The position numbers and the translations under genes were made by a program. The notes beneath the pieces were generated by a model that was not told where the DNA came from, ran no database searches, and saw nothing but the letters and a program-made list of their open reading frames with translations. A stretch of DNA of 64,000 nucleotides from Larimichthys crocea. Lineage: Eukaryota > Chordata > Actinopteri > Sciaenidae. This document shows, piece after piece, positions 1 through 13,013 of this stretch (position 1 is the stretch's first letter; each line of letters opens with the position of its first letter). Where the stretch lies: the NCBI RefSeq assembly GCF_000972845.2, contig NC_040029.1:4763811-4827810 (forward strand). Direction: 5' to 3'.

Positions 1-2174
1 CCGTAAACTCTTCACCGTAAAGACATGGACTGTGCTCAACCATTCATTAAAAATTAAGTATGGAAATCTCAATTTTTCACAGTGTTCAGCAGACCAGATG
101 CCTCTACAAGCACATAGTGAGGTGTAACTGCCAGTTCAGACAAAGACTATTAGAGCGTTGATCTAGTCTTTTACACCAAATATGTATTTCCAGCTGTACT
201 GTAAGCCCATCTCCTGTTGCTCAGTGCTGTCAGCTCAGCTTTAATGCCGAGCTCCTTCTGGATCTGCTTGTATACATGTACACATCCTGGCTGTGTAAAA
301 TAAAAAAGAAAGGTGTTGAAGCACTCAAGGGTAAGAAAAAAAAAGAAGAAAAAAACTATTGCTGTGTGATTACTTTTGCAGACAAACACCAAACTGCACC
401 AAGTTAAGTTTGGATGTAGGATGGATGTAGACAGATAATGATGAATTCCATTCACATGGCTAGATATGACAGCAACACATAAAAATGGGTCACTTGAACA
501 GTCTACATTGTTCTAAAAGGTGCCGAATAAAACCCTAGGGACTCGGCTGCCATCTTTTCAGAGAAATCCATGAATCCAAGAAATCTCCTTTTTAAGTTTG
601 GCTGCATATCTGAACATAGTGTCAGGTACTTCTGCTTGAAACCGTGTGTGCCATCTACAAGATAGGTATAGAATCCATTATCCTGTCCATATCCATATCC
701 ATTCAAGTCTCATGGCTTGTAAGATGGAAATGCAAAGCCTGGCAGGGCAAGCCCTCGCTTTCCTGGAATAAACAACGATTGTAATTGCATATTCCGTACT
801 GCATTGCATGGTGGCCTTGTGCTCAGATGCAACTGATCCAATGGTTTAAAAAAAAAACACAACTCATCATTAACATCCAGCCGCAAGAAATGAATAATCA
901 CTTTTTTGCTCAAACCTAAAGCTCTGTGTGCTTTTTCTCAAAGGTGCAGTGTACATTCAACATCAGGGCACTCCAACATCAAACATCAGAGGGTCTCTTT
1001 ATGATGGTGCTTTGTTGTGTATTGAAAGCTATTGTGAAGGTGTTTGCCAGCCGACACCGACTGGAACTTGAAAATGGAGAGTTGAAGGACAGAGCACGGA
1101 CTCCTTTTTTCCACTTGGCTTTTGAGAGTTGTGAAAGTCTCAGAACAAGTTGAATGTCACATTAAATGGGTCCTCTTTTTTTTTGGCAGATATTTCCTGG
1201 ACTGGGTGAAACCCCCACAAAGAAATCATACAGACTTCAGCATCTGTAATGTGCTTCAAGTTACTTTAAATTCTTGGATCGACTTTCTTAAATCTTTCTG
1301 AAACACGGCTTATCCGTGCTTGTGCATTAGTGGAAAGTGGTCCAATTTCCATAAGTCCTCTGAGTGTAAATTACTAGAAAACCTTACCTAATACTCTATT
1401 TTACCATTCAACCAGTGAAGCGACTTTTGCTTAATGAATCCAGCGTTGAGTATGCACTTTTTATCATTTAAAACATGTAGAAATGCCAGAGAAAAATGCT
1501 ATTTGGAAGCTGTATCTTGGCAAATTACATCGGGGCATCATTTAAAACCAATGTTTCCACTAAGTTGTTTGCATAATTAACCATTAAGATACAAATATAA
1601 ATTCATATACTGAATTCATATTCACTTATATTAATGTTTAAATTCATTACATTTTAATGTATCTAAGAGTGCATTAAATTGCGGTTAGTTAGGGTTTGAC
1701 AGAATTGAATAGATACTTGACTACATAATTAGAATTTTGCCTGAAGCAAGGACAGACTATATCCCTAGGGTTTATTCCTGTTTAGAATAAAATATATCTT
1801 GAATGATTCATTTACAGTATGTCTGGCAGCATCTGATACATATCACAGAATTTTGAAAATGCAATAAGTGACCCAATTATTCTGCGCTACAGAAATAAAA
1901 AAATTCCATCGCAAGAATACCGCAGCCCCTCCCCTTATAGCTAATCAATAACACATAGGTCATCTCGTTTTGTGGCTTCGACACTCCCAATCAGCCAAAT
2001 GTGAACTCCCAAAAATCTAAAGGTGAAGCAGCATGATTCTCAAAGTTTCATCAGATTCCAATCAGCAGCGTCTGAGATGTCTGATCTATAATCCAAATAA
2101 TCAGGCCGTTGTTACAAAACAGTCATTCCCTGGCTCATATTAACATCCATCTTTCCCGAGCAGCAGGCACATTT
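1..2174. other. Unique non-coding DNA, no gene seen
   Basis: AT-rich single-copy-looking sequence. The open frames here are all under 100 codons, lack recognisable domains, and several are driven by A/T runs such as the A-rich stretch near 330-356. I see no exon with convincing splice borders, no RNA gene and no mobile element border. An intron or intergenic spacer is the simplest reading. Confidence 0.55.
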
Positions 2175-2176
2175 GC

Positions 2177-2213
<37 letters not shown>
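2175..2213. repeat. (CA)n microsatellite
   Basis: A nearly uninterrupted CA dinucleotide run of about 19 units with one GC interruption at its 5' end. Uninterrupted CA tracts of this length are normally polymorphic in fish. Confidence 0.95.
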
Positions 2214-2215
<2 letters not shown>

Positions 2216-2601
2216 CTGCCCTGGTAATTCCTCTAACCAGGCCCACATAAAATCATACCCCGATCAGAAAAAGCTATTCAAATAAAAGGCAGTCTCATAA
2301 AACATCTTTATTACTATTAGTGCAATTTACTGTGGGCTACAATCAAAGAAATTGACCATTTATAATTGTAAGTGCTCTAAGAGGGAGAAGATGGACAATA
2401 ATAGCAGGATGATGATGATGCTGTGGAAAACAACATGGAAAGACTGCAGCACAACAAATGGCGTAAAAATGTCCTTTTTAACAATGAAAGTTTTATGATC
2501 TGATATATATATGGCCATATATGACAGATATATGGCCAGTGATGGATAAAAGTCGATCATAAGTGTCATTGCAGGGTTTTATGCATAGGAAATTACTCCC
2601 A

Positions 2602-2895
2602 TGGGTCCTTGAAATCCTTGAAAGTCCTAAAGGTCTAAAAGTTTTTTTAAAAATTGACATAAGTTATTCAAGTTCTTTTGCTTTTTTTTTTATATTTAAC
2701 TAGAGTAAATAGGCAATGTTTCGCTGCTGTTGTCTGTGATCTTCTATAAAGCCTGCTAGTCCTCATTATGTAACAGTAATTAACCTTCATCCTCGTCTCA
2801 AACTATGCCGTGATGGGTCCTTTTTAATTTGAGGGACTTGTGCCAGGAAAGTCCTTGAATTTGGCGTTTGAGAAGGCGTAGAAACCCTGAGGGAA
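2602..2895. repeat. Old interspersed repeat with CCTTGAAAGTCCT motifs
   Basis: The motif CCTTGAAAGTCCT occurs near 2608-2626 and a relative, GGAAAGTCCTTGAATTTG, near 2845-2862, followed by GAAACCCTGA. I recognise this 'fast' of motifs as a dispersed repeat found in many fish genomes, but I cannot name the family. Borders are approximate. No terminal repeats or target duplication are visible, so the class is unknown. Confidence 0.35.
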
Positions 2896-3779
2896 AGGAA
2901 ACTGAGACCCGCATTTTTAAGACATTTGACATTTTGAGCATTTTGTAATTATCATGGCACATTTCCAAACAGAAGTCAGCTAGCTGCTTGACCTGTGTTA
3001 CAGTGACTGAGTGGACTAATTAGAGAGGTGGGAAGGAAGTCGCACTCTTCTACGCCGGACAAAAATATATCGACGACTTGACATAAAAACCGGAGTTAGC
3101 CCTTGACTTTGTCAGAGGTGTGATTAGCCCTGTGTGCATTAGCAGCCTGCGGCAGGGCGCTTTTCATTGGTATCATGGATGCGACAGAATTTAAAAATCA
3201 AAACTGTGAAGCGCTGCCTTCATTTGCCCTGCCACTTGAACACTTTCCCCTTATCTTAAATGTCTTCGCCACCGGCGGGCAGACGCGACCGCAAATGGCA
3301 ACCCGCCCCCTGAAAATGAGTGTAATATCTGTAGCTTGGCTGAGCAAGCTTTGCCCTATAGCATCCACCAAACATAGTAACTCAGCACCAGGCTCTGCCT
3401 TTCTATCAGTTTCCCAGAGTCTGGCAGTGTGCACGAGCAGGTCTAGGTGAGGAAAATGAATTATACATTCTGGCTGCCAGCCTACCAAAAGTAGCAGCAG
3501 CTAATACCAAAGACTCCAACTTGGGTACACAATTGAATATGAGTCATAAGCTTTGATAGCAAAGGTCAAGTACATTATTTTCTGACATTTTCTTAGAATA
3601 TGGGTTAGATTAGATTTCAAGGAAAAACACAGCAGGGGCCCAGTACTTTAAAAAATACTCCAATGCACGTTAAAGATTTCACTATGTTCACCACCGGTGG
3701 TTGGTTGCAAAATTAAGCTGGGGCGTTGTGAGATGATTACTTGAGTAAATCCACGTTTCTCCAAGCTGTAACCTTCGAG
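2896..3779. other. Unique non-coding DNA with overlapping short open frames
   Basis: Two open frames of 91 and 96 codons lie on opposite strands over 3175-3488. Neither resembles a known protein. Opposite-strand overlap of similar length indicates a local lack of stop codons rather than coding. Nothing else was identified. Confidence 0.5.
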
Positions 3780-4100
3780 GCTATAAAGTGAAGCCAATGC
3801 GGAATTACCAAAAACTGCAGTTCCTCAAATGGCCACTTGAGGCTGGCTGCAGAATAAGTCAGTCTCCATAAGGCCCCATATTAAGAAGATTTTAATCTTC
3901 TACTTCACAGCAGAAATAAACATGTTTACAGCCTGGTACAAAAAACAGTTTCGGTCTCTGTAGCTAATTTTCCTGTTCATGACAACTGTACTGAAGGTGA
4001 ATTTATATACAACTCACCTGTTGAAATTATATTAAGGCTTAAAGTTATGCATAATTTAGAGCGTGGTCACTTTGACTGACGGGTGGGTGCTATTACAGGT
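3780..4100 (+). repeat. Fish interspersed repeat, non-coding
   Basis: This block contains the signature AAAACTGCAGTTCCTC, then CCACTTGAGGCTGGCT, CAGTCTCCATAAGGCCCC and, further on, ACAGCAGAAATAAACATG and TACAGCCTGGTACAAAAAAC. I recognise this chain of motifs as a high-copy dispersed repeat of teleosts, although I cannot assign a Repbase name. A second, shorter copy lies in reverse orientation at 48791-48868 in this window, which independently shows it is repetitive. No TIR or target duplication was found. Confidence 0.6.
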
Positions 4101-7100
4101 GGCTCAGCACTACCCACAATCCACATCTTTGCCGATTTTTAGATTAGCCGGGAGGCGATCGAGGCAAACCTCTTCGGAAACCTGTGAGTGATGTCGTGAA
4201 TATGACGTCCTATGTTTTATATTCATCTGGAATGTGTCCTTTTTATCCACCCAATAAGCTATTTTTAATGTCCTACATGCAAGTGATGCTCTAAAATAGC
4301 ACTGTGGAAAAATCAATATAGGTGAATAATATCGCATGAAGGCTGGCAGCATTTTCCGCATGAATGTAAGTCTGTTAATATACCTGCTGTATGCTGTATG
4401 AGCATTGATTTAATACTGCATATGCCCTCTGCACTGTGGACAATCTTTGGTGTGGGGAATTGTAGACGAGATCTACGAGTATGACAAAAGAACATAAAGA
4501 ACGGTTCAGCTTCCACTGCGACTGACAGAAATTAACTCTGAGACCTCTTCTCATTGGTCAGTTATTTCCTTTAACCCCGCCCACTTGTATGGTACAGTAA
4601 TCACTGCCTCTGAGATTAAGGCGACCAAATGAATTCTCTTTCATTAAAAGTTAATCCATACGCGTCATCCACTGCAGCTTCAGTTTCATGATGCAGATTT
4701 GGTCCAGCACAGTGAATGTATACGGTTTCAGCATCAGCGCTCCCGGTGATATCTGAATCCATAACCTGGGTAGCTTTGCTGCCCGTGCTCCCTATTGAGT
4801 TACTCATACCTCTCTTTTATTGTTTGAGTCTCTTGAGCAAATATGAATCACTAACAGAGATTAACTGGCAAGCGTCCTAAATACAAATCCATTTTAAATT
4901 GCTGGAGCCTAGGTGGACAGATGTAGCCGCTTCCATCCAATAATGTTACAGTTTCCACCGTGCCCTGCTTTTTTTTTTTCCACTTCGCCGGGAACACGTG
5001 GCACAGTGTGTGCTTCTTTTTTTGAGCCATTATGCAACATTTCAAAGTTTTAAATTAGGTAATGGATGTCCTAGTATCAGTTGTAAAGAGCGCAGATTTG
5101 GACAGATGGAGCTTCACTCTGGCCTGCTTTTGCCTTACGCAGTCCATACAGTGTGCGAGCCGCTTTCATTCAGCCATTACACAATGCTTCACGTCGTCGT
5201 TCCCGCGGTTCTCCTTGACGTCTTCCTTTCAAAACATTTTAATGGAACAAAGCTGCGCTGGTTCTTTATGTTTAATACATTAGAGAGAAGGGACGCATTA
5301 AAGAGCCGCGATTAGAATATGCACTTCAAAGTTGGTTACTATTCTTACACCTCGAGCTGTCAGTTTGTTTCGGCGGTGTGAGAACTATTCAGAGCGTAAA
5401 GGTCCGACGTGTCAGATTTATTTAGAGAATATGGCAGACATGGAATATAATATCCATAACTATGTTTGATTACTTTGACAACCACCTGAAAATAAGAATC
5501 TTTATGTTTTCTTACCTGAAAATGAGATTTTTATATCTTTATATCCACCTTGTTGAACTGTTGTTTCTACAGTAGCCCAAAAGAGACAACCTGAACACTG
5601 GCTCTCGACATTAAATGTATTTCCTTTGCGCTTATTATTGGAAAAATTAGTTGAAGGGGGGTTGCTTTCAGCCACTGATTGTTTAAAGTAACTTTTCTAT
5701 GTCAAAATAAGTCAGGAGAAGGGGTGTCGTTCCCGCTGTGTACCCTGCAGTATGTAACTCCTGTGCTCCCAATCCGCTCGCCTGCAAAAAGTACATAACG
5801 CTTTACAGCACTGAGTCACACGCCACCAACCATTTCACTGATTTTTTTTTTTTTTTTGGGGTGAAACTGAATCATATTTTATGGAGAAAATGTTTTCTGT
5901 CGTTCCCTCTGATGTCCTCTGGCTGCCGCGCATCAACTCTCTGTGATTTACAGAGTAAAGTAAGCTGCTGTGATCTATAGCGGCTGTTAGCCAGTGGAGG
6001 AAAAAGTACAATCTTTGCCTCTCAAATGTAGTGGAGGTGAAGTATAAAGTTGCATAAAACGGAAATGTACATGGAACACGGTACTTATTTACTGTTTCAT
6101 ACAGTTGACTTCCATTGTTCTGGCTTCGCCATTTAACGCCATTTATGTTTTGTTTTTTAATGTGCTCTATAAATAAACTTGATTTAATTCACAAGCCTGC
6201 ATCTCTCACATTTGGAAGACCATAACCCAGCCCAGTATTAATTTGAATGGATGGATAGTCCAATAAAAGCACATAATGAGTTGCGGTGCCAGTCCATAGA
6301 TCATCAGTGATGAAAAAGTTGGATTTGCAAAGTATTTATCAGGACCGGATTCAGTATTTTTGTACCAGCTGGTATTGGAATACAAACAAGAGAATTGTCC
6401 CTTATCGGGCAAAAGCTCAGCAGTCATTCGGTCTTATTCACAGTTTGACAAACATTTGGCTTAACCCTCAGTCAATATGCAATTACACATGGCCAAGTGC
6501 TTACAACAGTCCGAAACCACATTAAATTTGATAGTGGTTAATTATTCATGTGAGCCATGCAATATTTATATCCTGATAAGAATAAATAATTCAAGATGAT
6601 CAATTATGTATAGATTTGGCATAACTAAATGCAATGTTTCTATAGCCTTTATCCACATGGAGCACAAAGGGAAAATGCAGTAATTAAGAGACGTAGAGGA
6701 TTTTTTTAACCAAACATTCAGTCAATAGAAACTCATTTGACTTTCTAGATTCAAGCTGCGTAATCTATACAAACTATCAGTCCTTTGCTTGCTCTCACCA
6801 TAGATTTTGCAGCTGTATCCATTATGAGAGTCCCACGTCCTGTGTGCATGCCGCCGCGATTCAGAGCTTCATCACCGCTCCATCGCTGGGATTTATCCCG
6901 CACGAAAATTCGCCGTCAGAAAGGCCGTGAGGTCTGATGTGCCAGACGGATGGCACGAAAGACACGAGTTTCGTGTTTCGCAACAGCAAACAAAATGTTC
7001 TAATGCGCACATTTACATCCAGCACAAGCTCATCCCTGCATTGTTGCCTATACCGAGCTGCTTGACTGCAGCAGCTGGGATTTAAAAAGGATTTTAATTC

Positions 7101-7604
7101 CAATAATTCCAGCGTATTGTTTCCTTTAAGACTGCATTTTTTTGTTTTTGTATGTTCTTTCACTCTGTCTCCCAAAACTATCAGCCAAAACATATGTAAG
7201 CCTTTAAAAACAGATCAGCTGTGCTTCCTTTATTTTCCAAAATAAAACAAAGGCAACAAATATGGAAATATTTCCAAGCAATCACATATGTTGTTGTTGT
7301 TTTGCTGCATTTATCTTCCCCCACAAAACAACCAAATAACCAAAAGTATATAAATCTTTTTGTAAAATTATATAAATTGCAGCAAAAACTGAGTTTCCTT
7401 TCATTTTTTTAAAGAAAAAAGCCTGCCAAAAATATAAATCTTTAAAAAATGTAACCTCACTTTACAGCACTACCTTTATTTTTAATAATACAATCTGTTC
7501 TTTTGATCAATACACATAAGAGAATGTGGATTTGCACTGGTTGGTAGACGTCTACTAACAAAATTCACAAAGATCTTCCTTGGCATCCTGGTGCTTTTAA
7601 GGAA
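4101..7604. other. Unique AT-rich non-coding DNA
   Basis: No gene is supported. Open frames are short and unrelated to known proteins. Visible local features are a T15 run near 5842-5857, which creates a phenylalanine-rich spurious frame, and an AT-rich stretch around 7220-7500 with many A and T runs. Confidence 0.5.
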
Positions 7605-8153
7605 TTAAATGATTAAGCATATTAACACCAAATCATTAAAGGATGCAGCAACACGATCACTAATTTCCTGGACAGTGACAACAGTGGAGAAATGCTTTTT
7701 AAAAAAAATGCATCTCACATGGTGTGTGAATGTTTCATCGATATGTTGTTGAGATGCCAAAACAGCATTAACCTGCCAAGAGATGGTTTGGTGTAGTTGT
7801 AATTTTTGGTTGAAAAAGCCCTTGTCTGACCATAATACGGAAAATGGCTTCCCATTCATATGATGTGTGTCGAGCAGTGTCCTTGTCCTTTTCTGAACCA
7901 CAGCCAAAGAGCGTAAAGTGCTGCCATAATTCATGGAATTATGCGACACACCAAGCCTACAAGAGCTTACAGTACTGTGCAGTACCTGTTGGCATGCTCT
8001 TAATACTCTACACTGGAGGTACCGGAGGAATTCAAAGTGCGACAATGTAACGATAGCAGAACCATAATACAATACAATAGATGTGCTCACATTTTGAAAG
8101 CTGTTTGCTTCTAGTTCAAGGATGCGGTCATCAAGTCCTGATATGGATGGCAA
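7605..8153 (-). other. 182-codon open frame, unrecognised
   Basis: This is one of the longest uninterrupted frames in the window and is not low-complexity. The predicted peptide starts MPSISGLDDRIL and is rich in Leu, His and Ser. I recognise no catalytic motif, zinc finger or transposase signature, and it shows no signal peptide or convincing membrane helix. No TATA box, Kozak-like start or splice-linked neighbour is evident. It may be a chance frame or the decayed coding part of an old transposon. I assign no function. Confidence 0.2.
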
Positions 8154-8614
8154 AAGGGGCTACATCATGTATATTCATGCTGCATGTGTCAACACATTCG
8201 TGTCAACTCCGTCTTTACCCAGTTGCCTACCTGACATGGTGTTGGAGCGCTACACCTTTTTGACGTGTGCGTAATCGGCTCAGTATTTATCGTTTTCATG
8301 GATGGATGCTTGCTTTACTTGTCTCATCAATAGAATTAGGTTGCAAATTATAAATGCAATTAAATGTGTTTTGTGTATTTATTTTTTTTCCCTCTAGATT
8401 AATTCCAGGTAAAAGGTTTGCTCACACAAATCACTGACATAGAAGCAAAACACACTTACCAAGCCATCTTTATAATTACCCTCTGGAGTGCTGTGGTAGT
8501 AAACAGACCTCAACATTGAATTGTGATCAAGGAAAGAAAACATTTTGCTCTTATTTGTTGGATTTATGGATTTAGAAATAAAAAAAAAACCAAATAAACA
8601 AGATGTTCTGACTT
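8154..8614. other. Non-coding spacer
   Basis: AT-rich spacer with T-rich (near 8380) and A-rich (near 8580) runs. Nothing identifiable. The A-rich stretch at 8579-8600 directly precedes the minus-strand SINE-like repeat and could be part of its 3' tail. Confidence 0.45.
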
Positions 8615-8884
8615 TTGGAGCCTGTTCCAGCTGACATTGGGTGTGAGGCTGGGTACTGGACAAGTCGCCAATTCATCACAGGGCTGACACACAGAGCCGA
8701 GCCAACTATTCACACTCACATTCACACCTACAACTTAGTCACTGATTAACATTTTAAGTGCAAGTCTTTGGACTGTGGGTAGCCGGAGAGAACCCATGCA
8801 GATGCCAACATGCAATCTCCACACAGAAAGAAACTTCTCGCTGTGAGGCAACAGTGATAACTACTGCGCCACTGTGCCGCCAAA
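8615..8884 (-). mobile_element. SINE-like fish repeat, reverse orientation
   Basis: Read on the minus strand, the element starts with GGCGGCACAGTGGCGCAGTA, passes through GTGTGGAGATTGCATGTT, CACAGTCCAAAGACTTGCA and GAATGTGAGTGTGAATAGTT, and ends with GTCAGCTGGAACAGGCTCC. These motifs, in this order, match a very common teleost short interspersed repeat. A second copy lies in plus orientation at 29467-29762 and shares the head, the TGTGGAG..TTGCATGTT core and the CAGCTGG..AGGCTC end. The GATGGAT-type 3' tail is missing here, so the copy is 3' truncated. It encodes no protein and cannot move without help in trans. Confidence 0.8.
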
Positions 8885-10430
8885 CTAAATGAATATCCAA
8901 CAATGATTAGTCTTTCTGAGTAAGGATGAAGATACTGGAGAGTTTTGCTCTCTTTGCATCCCTTAGGGTGAGGCAGGTAAACATTGCAGTGTTGAACCAG
9001 GCTTTTCTTCCGCACACACTTCAGGATTTTCGAGTGGAACAACTTGTTGTGCCCCACATCTTGATAGGCAGAAATAAACGAAAAGCTAAACGAAGTTGAA
9101 TTGCTTTTAAGTGCAATCCAGCTCTCGAGTCATTTCTAAGGTAATTACATCAAAATATCGGATCACGCACCAAATTAGGCAGGAGGTAAAACAGAGTAGG
9201 AAGGAAGGAGCTAAGGGAACATGAAAGAAATGAGATAGGGAGTGCGAGAGACTGGGAGGGCAATAAAAGTATGAAACGGCAAACAGGATGACTGCATCTG
9301 AAGGAGTGGGTGAGGTGAAGATATATTTGATTCTATTTTTACAGGATAACTCTTTAGATGTGTGATGACAAATGATTTTCTCTGTGTCACAGAAAACAAA
9401 GTGCCCCACTGGGAGCTCCTGTGCTATTTCATGATTTCTCTGACCCTGGCAGTGACAAAGTGAAAGTAAAAAGAGAGAGACTTCCAAAACCAGCCACAGG
9501 CAGTCCCACAGCATTAGAAATAAAGTAGGCTTATAGGGCATGACGGTGCATGTTTACATGCAGCTGGTAGGTTTAATCCGGTGTAGGTGTGTTTGTGTAA
9601 GGACGAGCGTGCAACGGAAAAAGGTGCCTGATGATTGATTAAAACAGCATGGCAAGATTGTACAAGTGTGTCTGTGTCAATAGCCAACTGCGTAACGACT
9701 GAGCGGAATGTGTAATCAATGCCATTTGCTTCAGGAAGGAAGGACAGGTTTTAATCCCGCGAGCGGCGCCTTGCATTTGACATTGATGACTCTCAATACT
9801 AACCTCAATTTTTCAAAGGTGCTTGGAAATCAATTTGTTCTTGAGACGCTCTGACCTCCTCGCCCACCTTTTGATTCTCTCAAAATTCCTATCGATTAGT
9901 CCAACTTACAAGGCCCCAGCCACATTTGCCGTAGCCTTTCCTTGGATTATTGGATTTGGATTGGCTTGTTTTGTTTCCCCTTTACTTAAAGCTACATTAA
10001 TCAGTATTTATTGATAGTAACATTGGATTAAATGACTCTGGAGTAATGTCAAATTGTTGCTGGTAACATTGTTTGGGTTTGGTTTTAGTCCAAATTGGCA
10101 AAATGCCTTAGTAACAAGGTGGCTGATGAAGAGAGGCAGATATCTTGAAATACTTGCAGAACCAGAACGTTTTTGTAACCTTTGTTGAACCAAAATGCTT
10201 TCTGGAGATTAAAAAAAAAACTCTAAAAGGAAAACTTGAAACTTTGGAAGAAGGAAAAAATGCAAAAAGTGATAAAAACACACATACTTACATGCTTTTA
10301 CCAAATCAAACTGCGTTCCACCTAACTGATGTGCTATAGGTTTAGGCAGTTTATAGCAATCTTTTGCCCCAGCTTCCTGTTTCAAAAGAACTCATTTTCT
10401 GTTAAAGAGGTAAAGATATCGTTTATTTCA
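8885..10430. other. Unique non-coding DNA
   Basis: No gene supported. The 144-codon minus-strand frame at 9107-9541 is rich in Leu, Ser, Cys and Phe because the plus strand is purine-rich there (near 9190-9260). No domain is recognised. Confidence 0.45.
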
Positions 10431-10530
10431 TTGGGTGTGTAAAGTCAGAATCGTCAAAGGAATAGTCCAACATTTCGGACTCACAGTTTGTCATCTAAGT
10501 CGAGAAGATAGCCAAGAAATAGCAAGCTGG
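10431..10530 (+). repeat. Possible fragment of a dispersed fish repeat
   Basis: The run AAAGGAATAGTCCAACATTT near 10456 resembles the start of a dispersed repeat common in fish (consensus-like AAAGGAATAGTTCAACATTT). It is followed by a degenerate TCGAGAAGATAG-type segment. Downstream similarity fades, so only a fragment is proposed. Confidence 0.3.
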
Positions 10531-13013
10531 CTTACCTTAAAGGGAAAACTGTTACTATCCAACAGTGAAAAAATTTCTGAAATCCTTAAGTTTTCCAATT
10601 GGCATGCTATATTTCTTGGGTTTCATTTGCACAAAAAGTAAAAATGATTAACTATATCTCAACAGTGACTTCTTCTCTCTGGCTGTGGCCAGGCTCAATG
10701 CAATCATGGTTGCAGGATTTAGCATTTTTGGAACTTGACCCCTACAAGGGACTAAAAGTCTGGATACTTCCAACTGTGTTATGTACATTTTACTATCTTC
10801 TAGTGTAAGTCTCCAAACATTATGGAAAAACAGGAACCCTTTTATGATGGCTGAAAAAACAAGTGTCCTCCATTGGACAGTATTTCAGACAATTTACCCC
10901 AAATGTAGCCTACTCTATATTTTAGTTTTGCAATTAATAATTATTATTATCATCTAATTAAATGCAATGATATTAAATTTATCATCACGAGTGCAGATGA
11001 AAGCAGAAGATCCTCACAATGGAGAAGCTTTAACTGGGGAATGTTCATCTTTTCTTAAACATAACTCAAATGGTTAATTGATTTTCTTTTTTTTTTGTTG
11101 GTTAAATTCTGTCCATTGACGAATTCATTATCCCCTTATTGTCTCAGCTCTGCTATATTTATTTGAAACATTGTATTTCCTTCTTTATGCATGAACCATT
11201 ATAAGAAGCATTTATTATCCACAAACACGATAAGCCCGGGCTTTTGATTCGTCTGCCGAACAAGTCCGACAAATGTTGGTTTTCATCCAGCTGAAGAAAT
11301 AAATCTGACCACAGGCTCCTCAGTTGAGGGTTTTGTGTGAAAATATTAGCAGTGCTAATGCTCCGCTATTCAAACAAATGGGAAGTATTAATGTTCATAT
11401 CAAACATTATATTATCACAAATTTAGATCTGTCTGAGCTAGCGGACTCTGCACACATTCATAAATTCCCAGTGTGGAAACTTTTTGGAACCGCTTAGAAA
11501 AAATATAAAAATCACTGAAATGGATTACAGGTCTGGATGTTGGCATCGGTCAATTATTCAATCACAGTTTGTTTCCACGTGTGACTCATTCTTAGGGGGT
11601 TGGCTGTTAGGGGAGAGGAATACAGATATTGTAAAACAGGAGGGAGAGGAGAGAGGATGAAACGAGGTAAACAAATGTGATTGGGGTAAACAAAAGGGGA
11701 ATAAGCCTGAGATTTGGGAGATAAAATGCTAAAAGCCTGAGAAGTGTAATTTATTGATGGAATGAAAGCAAAGCATATTATGGCTTGGTTTTCCAAGTGT
11801 GAATTGCTGGGTCTTTATAAGATAATTATTATTTTTTTGGCTCATGAAATTGTCTTTTTTGAGGAAAAAACTCATTAACAGTGTTTTGGAATGGAAGGCT
11901 TTAACCAAATAGGATGGGACCAATTTAAAGTCCCAATGAAATGGAAAGCAGAGTGCCGTTTGCTTCCTCATTTTTACACGTTACCTGTAAAATGGGCAGA
12001 TAGGTGCCGGGGTCCACCTTCCAGTGAACACTGCCAGACCCAGGACTGAACACTACTGCACACCATCGGTGGCCACGGAATACAGTAGCCTGTGGCATAC
12101 CATACCATTTTTGTCATTGTTGCCCAAGATTCAGGAGTATAGGTGACATTTAGCACTAGACTAGACACTTAAGCATCAATCTTATGTTGCTCTAAACAAG
12201 CCCTTGCTGACCAGGTGCACACATTAGAAGTAAACCTGTGAGCAATTTAATGATACTTCGAGATTTTCCAGCATCAGATTTATATATTTGTCTGATCTCG
12301 TTAATTGGCCCTTGATTGCTTGACTGCTAAACAGAATAAATGCATAATTGTCTAATTAGACATGATTATTTCAGATTTAGATGTGAAATGATTTTGGTGT
12401 GTTTGGGGAGATATTTAATTCGTGGCACCAGGTTGGGGTTAAATTAATTAATATGAGAATTACCTTCCGTGATTAGGTCTCGAAAAAGCCCCACACCTAG
12501 CCTACAGACATGAAATGGGGCTGAACCTGGGGGGAAATTAACAAGGATGTACAATGATCATGGCACCTCAAACTGGGACTAAATTACAAGAGCTTGGTGA
12601 AAGGAGAAGTGCCGGAGAGATTTTCCATGTAGTGCTCCGAGGGAGCAGGCAGTTACAATAACAGCTCTCAGCTTTCACCTAAGCTCACTCATATTGGCAT
12701 TGACCTTTTGACTTTTTCAATATAACTGAAAGATTTTACCATCTATCAGCTGCAAAAACCTACACACACAGGAAAACTACAAGTCTTAATGTGTTTGGTA
12801 CACAAGTTCACTGTCATCTGAGTCATTTGTCACTTTTTTTGTGATATCTTTTCAATTTTTTTTTACAAAACACATCTTTTTATGTTCTTTAAAATATCCT
12901 GTGACGCACTTTGACACATCATCAGTGACGTAACCGGAGATCATCAGGTGTTTCAACGTCTGACACCCATGCCCAACCATCCCTGTCAGGTTTTATCAGG
13001 TCCCTGCATGTGT
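10531..13013. other. Unique AT-rich DNA with homeodomain-type motif cluster
   Basis: No gene is supported. Around 12290-12460 there is a dense cluster of TAAT/ATTA cores, including TCTAATTAGA near 12351-12360 and TTAATTAATA near 12445, with an ATGCATAAT octamer-like word at about 12341-12349. This composition is typical of homeodomain/POU-bound enhancers but is also expected by chance in AT-rich DNA. Confidence 0.3.

Noticed and set aside
2507..2522. Perfect 16-bp palindrome ATATATGGCCATATAT
   Set aside because: It is mostly alternating AT sequence, so a palindrome of this length is expected by chance. No associated structure was found.
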